The position numbers and the translations under genes were made by a program. The notes below the pieces were generated by a model. That model did not search any database, was not told the origin of the DNA, and was given only the letters and a program-made list of their open reading frames with translations. This document shows, piece by piece, positions 26,253-38,279 of a DNA stretch of 64,000 nt; position 1 is the first letter of the stretch, and each line of letters starts with the position of its first letter. Source of the DNA: Himantopus leucocephalus (Eukaryota > Chordata > Aves > Charadriiformes > Recurvirostridae); assembly GCA_003993805.1 (NCBI GenBank), contig RSEF01000001.1:91585557-91649556 (forward strand), written 5' to 3'.

Positions 26253-27250
26253 CTACCACATGTGCACCCGCTGGTGTGAGACTAAGTAGGAGTTCCGACT
26301 GAAGCTTTTCCCACAGTGGGAGCATTTGAAAGGTTTCTCCCCAGTGTGGGTACGACGATGACGGATGAGGGTAGAGTTGTCACTGAAGCAGGTCCCACAC
26401 TCGGCACACTTGTAGGGCTTCTCCCCAGTGTGGGTGCGACGGTGCTGGACCAGGTGCGAGCGCTGGCTGAAACTCTTTCCACAGTCAGGGCACAAGTATG
26501 GCTTCTCACCTGTGTGGACACGCCGGTGGATGACCAGCTTAGAGCTCTCACTGAAACACTTGTTGCAGTCTGCACACTTGTAGGGCTTCTCGCCTGTGTG
26601 GAGCCGCTGGTGGGCAATGAGGTTGGAGCTGTCGCTGAAGCGCTTGCCACACTGATGGCACTTGTAGGGTTTCTCGCCCGTGTGAAAGTTGGCGTGGCGG
26701 AGCAGGCCTGAGTTCTGGTAGAAGTTCCTCCCACACTTGGCACAGACATAAGGCCTCTCGCCAGTGTGGTTGCGCTGGTGCTGCACCAGGTGGGTGCTCT
26801 GGCTGAAGCTCTTCCCACAGTCCTTGCATTGGTACGGCCGCTCACCCGTGTGGATGCGCTGGTGCTGGATGAGGTGGGAGCGGCGGCTGAAGCTCTTGCC
26901 GCAGTCAGCACACATGTACGGCTTCTCCCCGGTGTGGATCCTCTGGTGGCGGATCAGGTCGGAGCTGCGGTTGAAGCTCTGCCCGCACTCGATGCAGATG
27001 TAGGGCTTCTCTCCCATCAATGCTCGCTGGTGGACCACTGTCTCTTTCCGCTTCCGAAAGCCGCAGCGAGAAGTCTTCTCTGGCGCCGTCTCTGGGGAGA
27101 GAAGGTCTGGTCTCGGATGGGACACTTCCCGGTCACAGCCCAGAGGAGAAGCTTCCCTTATGAAAAAGTCTGAAATGGCCCCGCAGGGTTTGGCTGCCTC
27201 CGGCCCATCTTGCTGGAGATCCCTCTCATTTTCACTCATGCTCCCATCAC
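26253..27250 (-). CDS. C2H2 zinc-finger protein, nine fingers (zinc-finger gene A)
   Basis: The exon starts at 27250, after the minus-strand acceptor TTCTGTCCCGGCAG, and the first ATG in frame is at 27239-27237 ([10 protein letters not shown]). This gives 328 residues to the stop at 26253. Residues 1-57 are acidic and without domain. Residues 58-75 look like a broken finger ([21 protein letters not shown] pattern, lacking the first Cys and the last His). Nine intact C2H2 fingers then fill residues 80-326 at a 28-residue period with TGEKP/TGERP linkers, and the protein ends HMW. Predicted DNA-contact residues (-1,2,3,6) by finger are RSDR, RSHQ, QTHQ, QSGR, DSNA, ESKI, QSHQ, DSTR, RSYS. The likely role is sequence-specific DNA binding in the nucleus. 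The GDGS-MSENE start resembles the linker exon of sauropsid KRAB zinc-finger genes, but no KRAB or SCAN box is visible upstream. The orthologue cannot be named from the sequence alone. Confidence 0.95.
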
Positions 27251-27289
27251 CTGCCGGGACAGAAGGACAGCCCAGACACAACCAACATG

Positions 27290-28340
27290 TTTAGTCATGG
27301 CCGGCGTCCTGCTCTTCTCCTCCACCCAGCCTGGCCACCGCAGCCGCCCCACACGGCCCCGGCCAGGTGCTGCGTCCTCCCGCCCAGCCCAGTCCGTCCC
27401 GGCTCCGCCGCCTCCAGGGGAGAGGCGAAGCCCCGGGGACCAGCTCCATCACCCTGTCGCTGTCACCCGCCTGCCCGGCCACCCTTGTCACGCCCGACCG
27501 ACACGGGCGCTGGGGAGAGGGCGCAACCCCGCTCCCGCCGGCGGCACCTTCCCCCCGCCGCCCGCCCCCCGGCCTGAGGGGGCTGGACCGGGGCACGGGA
27601 GGCCGGGGCGGGAGCTGCTGGGAGCGGGGGGAGGAGGCAGAGCGGGGAGGCCGGCAGGCAGCGGTGGGGCCTGGCGGCAGCACCCGCCCAGCGCTGCCGA
27701 TCCCTGCCGCCTTTCCCCCCGCGGGCAGCACCGGCGGCGACGCTGCGGGAAAATCTACCCCCGCCCCGGGCGCGCCTCCGCAGCCCAGTCCCTCAGCTGT
27801 CCCCACCCGGGGCCGGCGACCCGCCGTGCCCGCCTCACCTCCGCCCGGCGTCGCGACCCCGGCCCGGCCCGTGGCGGGGCGGAGGGGGCGCCGGGCGCAG
27901 CCCCGGCTGGGCGCAGCGCGGCCACCGGCCGCGGGGAGGGGAAGTTCCCCCGCGCGGAGCCGACCCCGCCGGCACTTCCTGCGGCTCCCGGGAGGCGGCC
28001 GGCCGGCCTCTATGGTTGTAACCCTTCCGGCCCCGGTCCGCCCTGCCCTCCGCTCCTCACCGCGGCAGAGCGGAGGTTCCTCCCCCTCCGGCGGGCGAGG
28101 GGCTGCAGGAGGCCCCGGCAGGCGAGGCCCGGTCCGGCAGCGGGGCTGGGCTCGGCCGCGGGTGGAGCGCCTCCCCACCCGCGGCGTCTGCTGCCGGTCG
28201 CTCCCCAGCCGGGACGTACCCCGCGGCCTTTCCCGCTCCCCTGGGGGCGGAGGCCGTCGCCCGGCCGAGGCCTGCCCCGCCGCTGGCTTCTCCCTGCTGC
28301 TCGTCCCTGCCTGCCCGCGGGGTGTGGCGTTAGCCCCGTG
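27290..28340. promoter_or_regulatory. CpG island, promoter of zinc-finger gene A
   Basis: About 1 kb of very GC-rich sequence with dense CpG lies just upstream of the zinc-finger exon on the minus strand. A minus-strand donor GGCGGAG|GTGAGGCGGG ends a likely non-coding first exon at 27839, leaving an intron of about 590 bases (27251-27838) before the coding exon. Long open frames on both strands here (over 350 codons) are expected from the composition and are not genes. Whether the island also drives a plus-strand transcript cannot be told. Confidence 0.85.
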
Positions 28341-28732
28341 TCCTGGCCCCCATTCAGGGACTTGGGAGGGGGGATCACATAGCGGGGGCCTGGGCATGGC
28401 CAGGCCTTGCCATAGGGGTGCAGCCCTGCTGGCTGGAAGCGCAGCATGTGTGCTTAGTCGGTGACCACGGGGCAGTAGGAAGCAAAAAGGACCAAGGTTC
28501 GGTGGGCCGCCTCAGTTGGCTGTCCTGCTCCCCTGCCCATGGCCATGCCATGGCTTCCAGTTCTCGTGGTGCTGTCCGGCAGCCTCTCCTCTGCTGTGTA
28601 GCCTTCACAAGATTCCTTGCACTGCCACATTTTTCTGTTGCCTCAGTTGTTTTCTTCACCTAACGCTCCCCACCATGTCTTTGTATCACAACTGTCTCTG
28701 TTTTCTCCCTCACGTTTCTTTATTCCAGCTCC
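28341..28732. other. Island shore, non-coding
   Basis: The sequence falls from GC-rich to average composition. No coding exon was recognised. Confidence 0.5.
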
Positions 28733-29092
28733 AGAATAAAGAGAAGGCTCTGGGGGGACCTTATTGTGGCCTTTCAATGTATGAAGGGGGCTTATAAGAA
28801 AGACCTTTTTACTAAGGCATGTAGTGACAGGACAAGGGACGACAGTGTTAAACTGAAAGAGGGTAGATTTAGATTGGACATAAGGAATAATTTTTTTACC
28901 ATGAGGGTGGTGGGACACTGGAACAGGTTGCCCAGTGAAGTTGCGGATGCCCCATCATTGGAAGTGTTCAAGGCCAGGTTGGATGGGGCTTTGAGCAACC
29001 TGGTCTAGCAGAAGGTGTCCCTACCCAGGGCAGGGGGTTTGGAACTAGATGTTCTTTAAGGTCCCTTCCAACTCTAACCATTCCATCATTCC
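28733..29092 (+). mobile_element. CR1 LINE 3' fragment with open reverse transcriptase end
   Basis: The plus strand encodes the end of CR1 ORF2 (from AFQCMKGAYKKD, through [20 protein letters not shown], to [16 protein letters not shown]) in one open frame, followed by the CR1 3' end. The terminal ATTCTATG repeats are decayed to CCATTCCATCATTCC. It is a 5'-truncated, relatively young-looking copy. Confidence 0.95.
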
Positions 29093-32000
29093 CAAATTCC
29101 AGCACCTGATGCATTCACAAACTGCTCTATAAATGAGGAACACCGGCTGTTTTGATGAAAGGAAACTCAGAGCACATGGGAAAAAAATTAAAAATTTTGG
29201 ATTTACCAAAAGGTAAGAGAGAAGCATAGATCTTCCTGAGACTTTCATTCAGTTGAGTCACATCATGTGGAAGTACTGAGTCAACCTAGAGAACAGGACA
29301 GGACACACCTATTTTTGGCTCGGGATGCAAAGGTGCACAGAACCTGAACTGACACTTGTCTCTGTATGCTTAAATACTGACATGAATATTCAGTAAAAAA
29401 TTGACTACAGCTTTAAAATAATTGGACTTAAATAGTAGTGTTTTCCACAGTTACTTAAAGCAGAAGAAACAGAAGACTTTTATTTTGCTTTGGTGCCCTT
29501 GAACAAACTTACCACAACTTTTCCTTCTGACCTGATATGGTGGGAAAACAGTTCTGTCCCCACCATGCATGCTGAATTGTCTTCTGATTTGTTCCCAGTC
29601 CTTTTTAAATGGCTCTGTCTAGTAATTGTTTTGCAGACCTTATACCCAAATGTTGCTTTATTGAGATGTGTTGTTGGCTAGGAGAATTGGCCATTGCAGG
29701 AGAGAAATTAAGTTGTGTAAATAAGATAATGTGTTCCATGAGATGGAAAAACAAGAGGAAATATCAATGAACTACATACCCGCAGAGGGCGCGGTATAGT
29801 CATCTGGAGGAGGAGAAGGCCTTTTCTGAAGTCTTTCACAGGGGCTGCAAGGGAGCACAGCTTAAAATCTTGAAAAATAAAGTGCTCCGTGTCCTCTGAT
29901 ACATTGACAAATAACAGCAGCCTTCTAGTTCCCAAACCAAACTGTCTTGTTATTAAGATGAAGTCTTGCAGAAGGACTGGGTCAGACACTGGCTTCTTGA
30001 TAGCTCCCCAAGTTCTTCCTTCCTGAAATGCTGTGCAGATTCCTGTCTTTCAGTTTAGCAACTGATACTATGTCACGTGTACCAGTCTATGGTGGTTTGC
30101 CATGGCTCCCAGGGTATGATCCATCACAGGTTTGTGATCATCAACTACATTCAGCTGTGGCTCTCCAGGCCTCACAGACTGTGAAGAATAATGGTCTTCT
30201 AACCGGTTTCCCCTTTCCTGTTTGTGTTGATGGAGAATTTCCTTCTGCCCACTGCAGTTCTCCTGGTTGCATTGGAAGGTGTCCTGTTGGTCCCCTATGG
30301 ACTTATATGCTTTGTCTCTTTTGGGACTTTGAAGTGAGGTGAGGGTTGAGGCTTTTTCAGCACTCTTTATTTTGTCATGGCCCTATCTGTCCAGATGCAT
30401 TAGTTGGTTACTGCTACTGCTTTGGTGTTACCTCCAGTTTTGTCCTGGATTTATATCCACCTCTTGCCCTCTGTTGGTTTGCTGAAACTGCTCTGCTTGG
30501 TGGTTACTGATGTAGCTATTTCATGATTATATACAGATGTTGCTCATCTGCGCATAGTGTTTTGGGTCTGTTGCAGCAGAAGGCACCCTAGCTGAGAAAC
30601 CTCTGATAGAGGTGGTATTAGCCTTTAAATCTGTTTGGATTAGTGATTACTCCTCTTTAAACAAAACTATGTGTCGGACACATAATTTGTACTTCACACA
30701 GAGGAGCAGGAACACTTGCTCCTTACCATGAGGTAGAATGAAAAATGTGTAACTATAGTCAGTGTCATCCCATTCTGTTTGAAATGTGGGGTCTCCCCCA
30801 CAATAATAATCTTGTCATCTACAATCTTGGTAATTGAGAGTTTTTCTTGTTTTCACATCCAGAGTTTAGCTGATACTGTTATGGACAGATGTAGCTAGTA
30901 AATGATTGCCAGCTGTGTAGATGTCTTATGCAGCTTAGGATGCCAGAGTTAATTTTTGATCTCACATGCTATGAACACTTTGCACTGGGTACATTAGGTC
31001 ATTTTTTTGTCTGTCCTTGTCCTTGTTCCTGCTCTGCTCCACTCTGCTCCTGGAATATGGACCTGGAGCCTTACTGTGGGGAAGGTAAAACACTTCACAG
31101 TCTTAGACAAGTTATAATCACAACCTTAGAGAAGTTACCTCTTCCCTGGGAGGTAAGGAAATGTGATTTTTACTCATCCCTGACTGGGGAACAGAAACTT
31201 AAGGTTCAGTTGCACCAGCCAACAAATGGCAGACAGTTAAATATTTAAATACCCTGGTCTCAGGGCATATGGGGTAGGCATGGGATGCGAGCGCATCCCT
31301 GCTGAGAAGCCGAGGGATTCTAAAGGCTTTAGATCCCCAGGTCCCACTGAGATTTACCTGGGACACGGGATGACTTCTAGAAACCTCTGAAATACCTGAC
31401 AATGTTTTCAACACAGGGGAAATCTTTCCTGGGTTTTCAGAATTTACCAATGTTTTCAGAACCCTCTGGCTTTTCAGGTGGGACATTTCAGAATTATCCC
31501 ATGGCTTCGGTGGTTTCTTTCTGCCAGTCCTGGTGAGACTGAGAGCGATGTCTGCCCGCATTTGGCTGAAATGCTGTTTCCCAGATTGCCCAGGTGGTGG
31601 CAGATTTGGAGGATATTAAATCAGACTTTTCAACCTGTTTTTTGATGGAGCCAAATTGTTTCCCGCATGGGTTATAGACGCCCTCTTCTGAAACTGTTAC
31701 TCTTTCATACCTCTGAAGCCATTTAAATGGCTTCCATTTAGAATGGAAAATCTCTGCTTTTGTGTACAATCTGTCCTTAACACAAGTGTTATCTGCAGTT
31801 ATATTTCTTGTTAAATTTCTGGTAAATCAAAGTTTAATGACTAGATTTATTGGGGAAGGGCTTTTTATTGGTTTGTCTACTTATTTAAGCTAATGAAGTG
31901 CTATTGATTTACAGAGTGTGTGTGTCAAATTAACTCCTGTTAACCCCCAGATTGGCTGTGCCAAAGTTTCTGGTGGGTCAGGACTTGCTCCTAGAAAGAA

Positions 32001-34284
32001 GTATCTGTCTATTTCTGCTGGGAACGCTCCCTGAGGCTTTTAAATGAATCCCCCCCTCACATAGCCACACAAACTCCCAGCCTCACTCCTTGTTACCTGA
32101 AGGCAGAATTTCCATCTTTCTGCATTTTCACCCTCATCCTGCTGCTAAAGTTTACTCAAGCCTGAAAGGTTCTGATATCCTTTATTTATTAACATTTCTA
32201 TAAACTTTAGGGGGGTACCAGCAAATTAAGTGCCACAGGGCTTTGGGGGGGTTGGATGGGCAGAAAGGATGACTGTGATAGTTTGAATTCTTGCTTAATA
32301 CATGCCAATGAACTTGTTTGTGTTACTTCTTTCTTCAAACCCAGTAGCTAATCTGTTATTGCTGTAGTAATGCCTGAGTGACAAATACAGGGTGAATATT
32401 TTGAGTATCTTTGGTTTTATGCAGTGTTACCTGGTTCATGTTTCTATGGGTTATGTTAGCCATTTCACTCCAGCATCACCATTGGAGCTTATGTTCTGCT
32501 GATATTCACCACAGCTTTTGAAGTCTTTTCTGGAGTCTGTGCTTTCCACGATAGATTCTCCTATCCTGTAAACATGGTTTACAATCACCAAAAATCAAAT
32601 CCTTTGCATTTGAGAAATCACTTCATTATTCTTCCTTAAAAACAAGAAAATCCTCAAAACCAGGGAGCCTGCCAAACTCCAAAAGGCATCTACGATACAC
32701 TACCAAAACCAAAATGCATGGAGTAAAAATAAATATGGTGAATCATCCTTTAAGCCTAATCTTAAACTCATTTGATGCTTTTCCAATTATTCATGCATTA
32801 CATTTTTTCAAGTACTTTTAATTAGCATTCTTGGCATCTTCAGTTATTCAAATAGCCATTCTGTGTATAGCGATGCTTTGTGTAATTTCTTAGTTTCCTT
32901 GGGAATGTGGTGAGCCTTTTTTGTCCTGGATGATTTTGGAAAGCTGAAATTTGGGCCATATTCGATTCCAAAACAGTGAAAACATGCAATAAATGATGCT
33001 AGAGTTTATTATATATAAAAGTGCTTTCTGTTTGAGGGAATTGCATTAATGCTACTGTAGACTGAAAGTTGTTTGTGGCAGGAAACACCATTTCATTTTG
33101 TATTTGTACAATACCAAAGTACAGTCATGTCTCAGTCCAGTACAAGGTCACCAAGAAGCTATGGTAATATAAATGTAGTACAATGGTAGATCTCCACCTG
33201 CTGTTTTTCTTCATACATTACAGCTAAAATTAGACAACCACTGAATTTTAACAGAGGAAAAAATTATTTTGGCCATAACTTCTGCTTCTTCATTTAAGGA
33301 AATAAAGGACCCTACATAATAGTGTCATTTATACAGCTAATAAATTCGTTATCCTCTGGTGACCTGACACGCCACTGAGATCCTGGGCGCCTGCACATTC
33401 CAAGTAGGTCTGCACTGCTGAGATGGAAAAGCAACCAGTTCGGCTTTTCATCAGGAAAGATGAGTTGCAACACAGTTTTGTCTTTGTGCTCTATTTAAGC
33501 TCTGTGTAAGCAAAGAGCAAATACACAGGTCTTTCCCTTGCTGTTGTTTTAAGCTTTATGTGGGTAGAAATATAACAGTTTGTAGGTCACGGCAGGAGAA
33601 TCTGTGGTGGTTGTACTTGGAGGATTATTGTGGACGTAATTATTTTCAGGTCACTCGTGAGTCAGTCATGATCTCTTCTTACATGCTGGCTGCTTTATTT
33701 CTCCCCTAGTAGGTGTTCACCTTTCAGAAAGAAAGAAGGAGGAAATGTAAGGGAAGAAAAGGCTTCTCCGGAGGAAAGAAGGATTGACAGCAAGATTTTA
33801 GTCTTCACCTGAACATCTGCCTCGAGAATTAGGTGAACTGGTGGCTCCTGGGAGAATTCCTTATTTTTTTCATTGGAGATGACGGGAGTAAGAGATGTGG
33901 TAGGAAGGGAGTAACATTTAACTTTTGTGGCCTTTGCAAGCAAATACAATGATATTTTATGTTTTAACTTATTTTTTGGAGTTATGTGATTGTATTTGAC
34001 TCTCAAGTATAGTCACAAAGAGTTTTTACAGAAGTATTTATTTTTCTAAAAACTGTTTTAACAAAACTGAAATACTTTTTTGGAATATATCAGCCTTGAC
34101 AGACTTTAACCATCTTTTGGAAAGAAACAGCCATCAAAAGTAAACAATATTCTGTTATGATGTGCATGTGGAGAATATTTTGTTTCCACATTTGAATGGA
34201 AAGATGCAGCCCACCTTGTTCCCTGACCTCTTGATCTGTTTGCAGATGGTATGGAAAAACTGTGGGCGAAGTTCCATACCCAGG
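29093..34284. other. Non-coding, no gene supported
   Basis: More than 5 kb show no recognisable exon. Two overlapping minus-strand open frames at 31494-31769 and 31199-31561 read like protein in composition but match no family I know. The segment 32040-33300 is AT-rich with no visible repeats. Confidence 0.45.
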
Positions 34285-34760
34285 TGTGAGAAACACTCGC
34301 TCACGGATAAAAAAATGTAAAGAGGACAAAGTCTTCCAAGCAAAGATAAAAATTTATTCAGAAACAAAATAAATGACTCAGCTGAGTCTGGTGCGTCTCA
34401 AAAAGAGCATACTTAGTTACAAAACTTGAGGTATTTATACACTTCCCCCATTGCCCAAACTCCTGTCCCCTTTTCTCTTTGGTTTGGTACTTCAGGGCAC
34501 ACAGTCTTTCATGACCTGTTAGTCTATCACAGACCTGATTCACATTTTTCTCCTTTTAAGGAGTTGTTTTTCTAAGATACATAGCCCTGCTCATGTCGTC
34601 GACATACAAAATGGCTGAAGCAAAACAATCCCCGAGTTCATCTCTCACGCAGGGAACTCGAGAAGAGCAGAGCCACAGAGTCGCTTCTCCTGCCCTTCTG
34701 TGCTGTGGGCCTGCAGTGTTACATTTGCAGCACATGCAAGTTGGTAAAACACCCATCCAT
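34285..34760 (-). mobile_element. Candidate solo LTR of an endogenous retrovirus
   Basis: Read on the minus strand, the segment has the order expected of an LTR: a U3-like part, a TATA box (TATAAATA, plus positions 34432-34439), about 75 bases later a polyadenylation signal (AATAAA, plus 34353-34358), then a short U5 ending GTTTCTCACA at 34285. CCAGG flanks both sides (34280-34284 and 34761-34765) and may be a target-site duplication. The 5' edge is uncertain, because the TG start fits 34759 only with one extra base, and shorter alternatives (TGTAACACTG at 34724, TGTGAATC at 34544) exist. No gag, pol or env sequence is seen on either side, so it is probably a solo LTR. Confidence 0.6.
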
Positions 34761-34765
34761 CCAGG

Positions 34766-35169
34766 CACGTTCTGGAGGAAGCGTATGCTGTTGGTGAGGT
34801 GTGACTAATTCATGCAGCTGGCGGGAAGGGTGCCGAGCACAGCACCCAGCACAGGGCAGCGATGCCTTCCGGCACATCTCACCAACAGCTCCTGCCTGCC
34901 GGCAAGGGAGCCCAAGGGCAAGGGAGGGACAGAGGGGGTGCCCTGAGGAGAAGCGCTACAGCATGGTTAGTTCCTGAAGCTCCATGTGCAAGGCTGACCA
35001 CTCACATCTGTCGTTTCTGAGCTCTTGAGTTCTGGGGCCTTCTCTTTGCTGCGGCAGCTGCTGTGTGTTCTCTGTCATGACAGGAGCAGGTCTTCCTCTT
35101 TGCCTCCCTTCCTTTCTCACCTTGCCCAGCTGCACCCCACCAGGCCCGAAAGCCCATGGAGAAAAGCTA
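34766..35169. other. Non-coding, upstream of CpG island B
   Basis: About 400 bases of rising GC content between the candidate LTR and the second CpG island. No gene was seen. Confidence 0.5.
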
Positions 35170-35940
35170 GTGCTTCTACTGGGGCAACACTGCCCATCCT
35201 CAAAGGGGGCGTGGAGCCTCGCTCAGGCTCCCTGCCGTGCAGGGGGCGACTCACAGCCCCCCTCTTGCGGCGACCCCACCGCGGGGGCCGGATGCACTTC
35301 ACGCGTGAACGTGGCCAGAGCATAAGGTAGTGGAACCACGAAGTCACCAGAGAGTACTCAGCTCTCACCACGGGACAATCAAGGAAAAGTCTCTGCCGTA
35401 TTTTGAGGGAGTGTCGACACCGAAGGGCAAACCCGAGGAGCGCCCGGTGCGCAGGCAGCAGCCGGGCCACCTGCTCCGCCCGGCGGCCGCTACCCGCCGC
35501 CCGCGGGGACGCCAGCTCCCCACCTCCCGGCAGCGCTGGGGGCAGAGCTCGCCCGGGGTACCGGGCGGCTCGGCAGCATAAGGACAGGGGATCGGCAGCC
35601 CTGGCCGGGTGGCAGGCGCCGGGGGAGGCGGCCCCGGGGCTGCCTTGGCCGGAGAACAGACCTGGCGGCCCGGAGCCCCCGTCCCGCGTTACCCCCACCT
35701 CCCCCGGCTGGCCGGCCCCATGCAGGAGGGGTGGAGTGGAGCGCACCGCTTCCTTGGTGCCAGTCGCTGCCTTCCCTTCGCTGGGGGGAGTCACCAGCAG
35801 GCCCGGGGAGGAGCAAAGCCCGAGCCCCTGGCGGAGCAGCCGGCCTGGGAGCCCGCGGGAGGGAAGGTACGGGCCCGGGGCAGCCGCCGGGAGGGGGCCG
35901 GCCTCACCCGGCGGCCCAAAAGCAGGCCGGGGTAGGCTGA
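35170..35940. promoter_or_regulatory. CpG island, promoter of zinc-finger gene B
   Basis: This CpG-dense block lies upstream of the plus-strand zinc-finger exons. A donor-like GGGAAG|GTACGG at 35866/35867 could end a non-coding first exon. The next likely exon begins exactly at an ATG at 36382. Open frames on both strands in the island are composition effects. The island of gene A is 7 kb to the left and serves the opposite strand. Confidence 0.8.
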
Positions 35941-36381
35941 GGTGCTGCTCAGAGGCTTTCAGTGAGGGGTGGAGCAGCTCCGGAGGGAAAGGGGAAGCTG
36001 TTAGCTGGCGGGGGTGTATTAAATGTTGGGTAAGAAGTGGGAGGCGTTGAGGCTGAGAGGAGTGGGATCTGTGTCAGGAGTCAATGCAGCCCTTCCAGAC
36101 AGCGCTTGTTGGTGTTACAAGGGAGATCGAGGTTAGATAACATCACTTTTTAATCACACTGGTTTCTTGATTCAGTTCTCCAGCTTGCAAGTCACCAAAG
36201 TTCAGGTCTTTCTAGAAGACTATCATTTCTCTGCTTAGGTGGTGTTCCATAGCATGTGCAGGTTTGCCCCTTTTAGGCAGCCCGTGGATACTGTCAAAAT
36301 GCACTGCACCTGTATCTGCCCCTCCCCTTCTCCCACCTGTGTGGGGAAGGTTTTACAGTCAGGTCTTCTCTTCTTTTCTAG

Positions 36382-36445
36382 ATGGAGCCAGCAAGAGAGT
36401 CTGTACTCTCTCTTCTCCAGGAGCCTGGGAAAAGCAGTATTGCAG
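36382..36445 (+). CDS. Zinc-finger gene B, first coding exon (predicted)
   Basis: A pyrimidine-rich acceptor (CTTCTCTTCTTTTCTAG) ends at 36381 and the next base starts ATG GAG CCA. The exon codes 21 residues (MEPARESVLSLLQEPGKSSI, then A) and one base of the next codon, before the donor GCAG|GTGAGA at 36446. Its overhang of one base fits the finger exon, whether that starts at 38244 or 38280. The peptide has no known domain; it is not a KRAB box. Support is the splice sites and the phase, not homology, so an additional or different first exon is possible. Confidence 0.6.
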
Positions 36446-38243
36446 GTGAGATGTAAACTCTGCTAGTTAAGTCATGGAGTGAAGCTTGAAGCTCTGCTAA
36501 GAGTTGCTGGGGATGTTGTGTTCCTTCTTCTCAGGTGCTTGCTCTGTCCTGAATTGCTAGGATGGTATGGCATTCTAGGCTAGGGCAAGGCAGTCAGTGC
36601 TATTTTGTGTTTCTTTCTGCTGTGGTTTTCTAGCAGCTGTTTTAAAGTAAAATGGTACAGTTCATTTGGAGTGAAGGAAAGCCAGAACACTTAATCTTTT
36701 TCAGGCTTTCTCGTGGGTGAGCAAGGTCTGAGGGAGTTGCACAGCTGCACCTGAAATGCGTGCATCCCCAGCACTAGCTCTGGATGGGAATGGAGGGTTG
36801 TTTGTTTCCCATTTCACTGTTGGGGACCTGGAGTCTCTGTATGGGCCTCTGGGAATAGTCAGCTGCTTGGTTGTAGAGTGAGGGAATGACTGCTCCTGTG
36901 AGAGGGAGTCGTCATCATCCCTCTAGGAGAAAAGTACCTCTAGGGTGTAATTCCTTGATATAAGAGATGAGGCGCCCCCCCTTCCCTCAGTACATTTTTT
37001 TTTTTCTTTTCTTTTTGTTTATCACTGGTATTTAGATCTTGGCAGTTGTGGCCATAAAAATACAGAACATTTTCTCTCTTCAAGGGCACGTTAGTTAAGA
37101 ATTGTATTCCTCGGTGTCATAGAGGTAGGACTAAAATTGCACTGCAGAGTTTTACCCTGAATGTAGAAAGCCTGGTTTTTTTTGTTAGTGTAGTAATCAA
37201 ACTTGATGTGTTAAATGGGAAGTATATGTAGTGTGAGTAGCTGAATATTTTAATGCTAAATCACAGATACTAATGGCGAAGTCCTCTATTTGAATTAATA
37301 GTAAACATCTTAACAAGACCGCAGAAATGAAGCTCAGATAAGTGTGTGTCAGGTGATACTTAAAATTCTATTAATGCTGACCTGACGTAAATATAAAATT
37401 TAGTCAGCAGAGTGAGATAACCGAAGCTTACTGTGGGGTACGTGATATACATACTCATTTGTGAAATAACATAGATGACATTCTTTAGGAAAGAAAGGGC
37501 CATGTTTGGATGTTTCCTGTGAGCTTTCTTGGAATGTAATTTATTTAGCTTGTCACTACAAGAAAAGTAGGTGTCATGCTAGATCTAGATATGAAAGAGA
37601 CAGTAATAGTTAATTGACAATTACTTTATTTTTTTATTAACAAAAATCTAACTCCTTTGACTTCTGATGCATGAATATACAGTATCCTTATAATAATTAC
37701 AACTGTTCTTGTGATAATTAGGGAGAAAACTTGATGTGCAAACCTGTAAAAGAAGTAATTTACAGTTTTTTAAGCAAATACTAACACAAGTGAGAAAGAG
37801 CCTGAACCTCCCTGTTGATTTTGCCTAATGAAGGTTAAGGGGATTTTTTTGGTGTTGAACCATCCATCCCCAAATGCACAGCTTTAAAACAGTCTTTTAA
37901 TACTAATTTAGCAGGCTGGAAGGCTTTTGAGCAAAGTCTGCAGGAACAAATAGCTAAAAGTAGATACTTGTGATGGGTAAGATGTTTCAGCATGTTCCTT
38001 TTCCTTCATTCATTTTGGCAGTTTTCTTTTTCCATTCCCTGAGTGGAAGAAGAACAAGGAAGTAGGGAGGGAAAGGAAGAAGTAGGTTTTTTTACCTCTT
38101 GTTCCCTGTGCCACTTTTTTCCTTATCTACTCGTCTTAATCTTCATCATTTGCCTTCCTCTTTGGGAAAGGAAAATCTGGTGCAAGTTGATGCTAGGCCT
38201 GAGAAATTCAGTTATTTTACAAGGAGCACCTTACCTGTCTTAG
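36446..38243 (+). other. Intron of zinc-finger gene B
   Basis: AT-rich intronic sequence between the predicted ATG exon and the finger exon. I found no further exon or transposon in it. Confidence 0.55.
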
Positions 38244-38279
38244 GGAAGGAGAACTGTCACATTGCTCTTTCTCCATCAG

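Noticed and set aside
26282..26911. Second long open frame of 209 codons under the nine-finger exon
   Set aside because: It is the shifted-frame shadow of a periodic finger array, and its own 28-residue repetition is inherited from the fingers.
27210..28464. Open frames of 365-390 codons on both strands
   Set aside because: They lie in a CpG island where stop codons are rare. The peptides are Pro/Arg/Gly/Ala runs without domains and overlap one another on both strands.
34556..34768. Minus-strand frame containing ILYVDD, like the reverse transcriptase active site
   Set aside because: The surroundings show no other polymerase motif, and the frame lies inside the U3 part of an LTR candidate, so the match is chance.
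35117..36050. Open frames of over 200 codons on both strands
   Set aside because: These are composition effects of the second CpG island; no domain and no splice logic.
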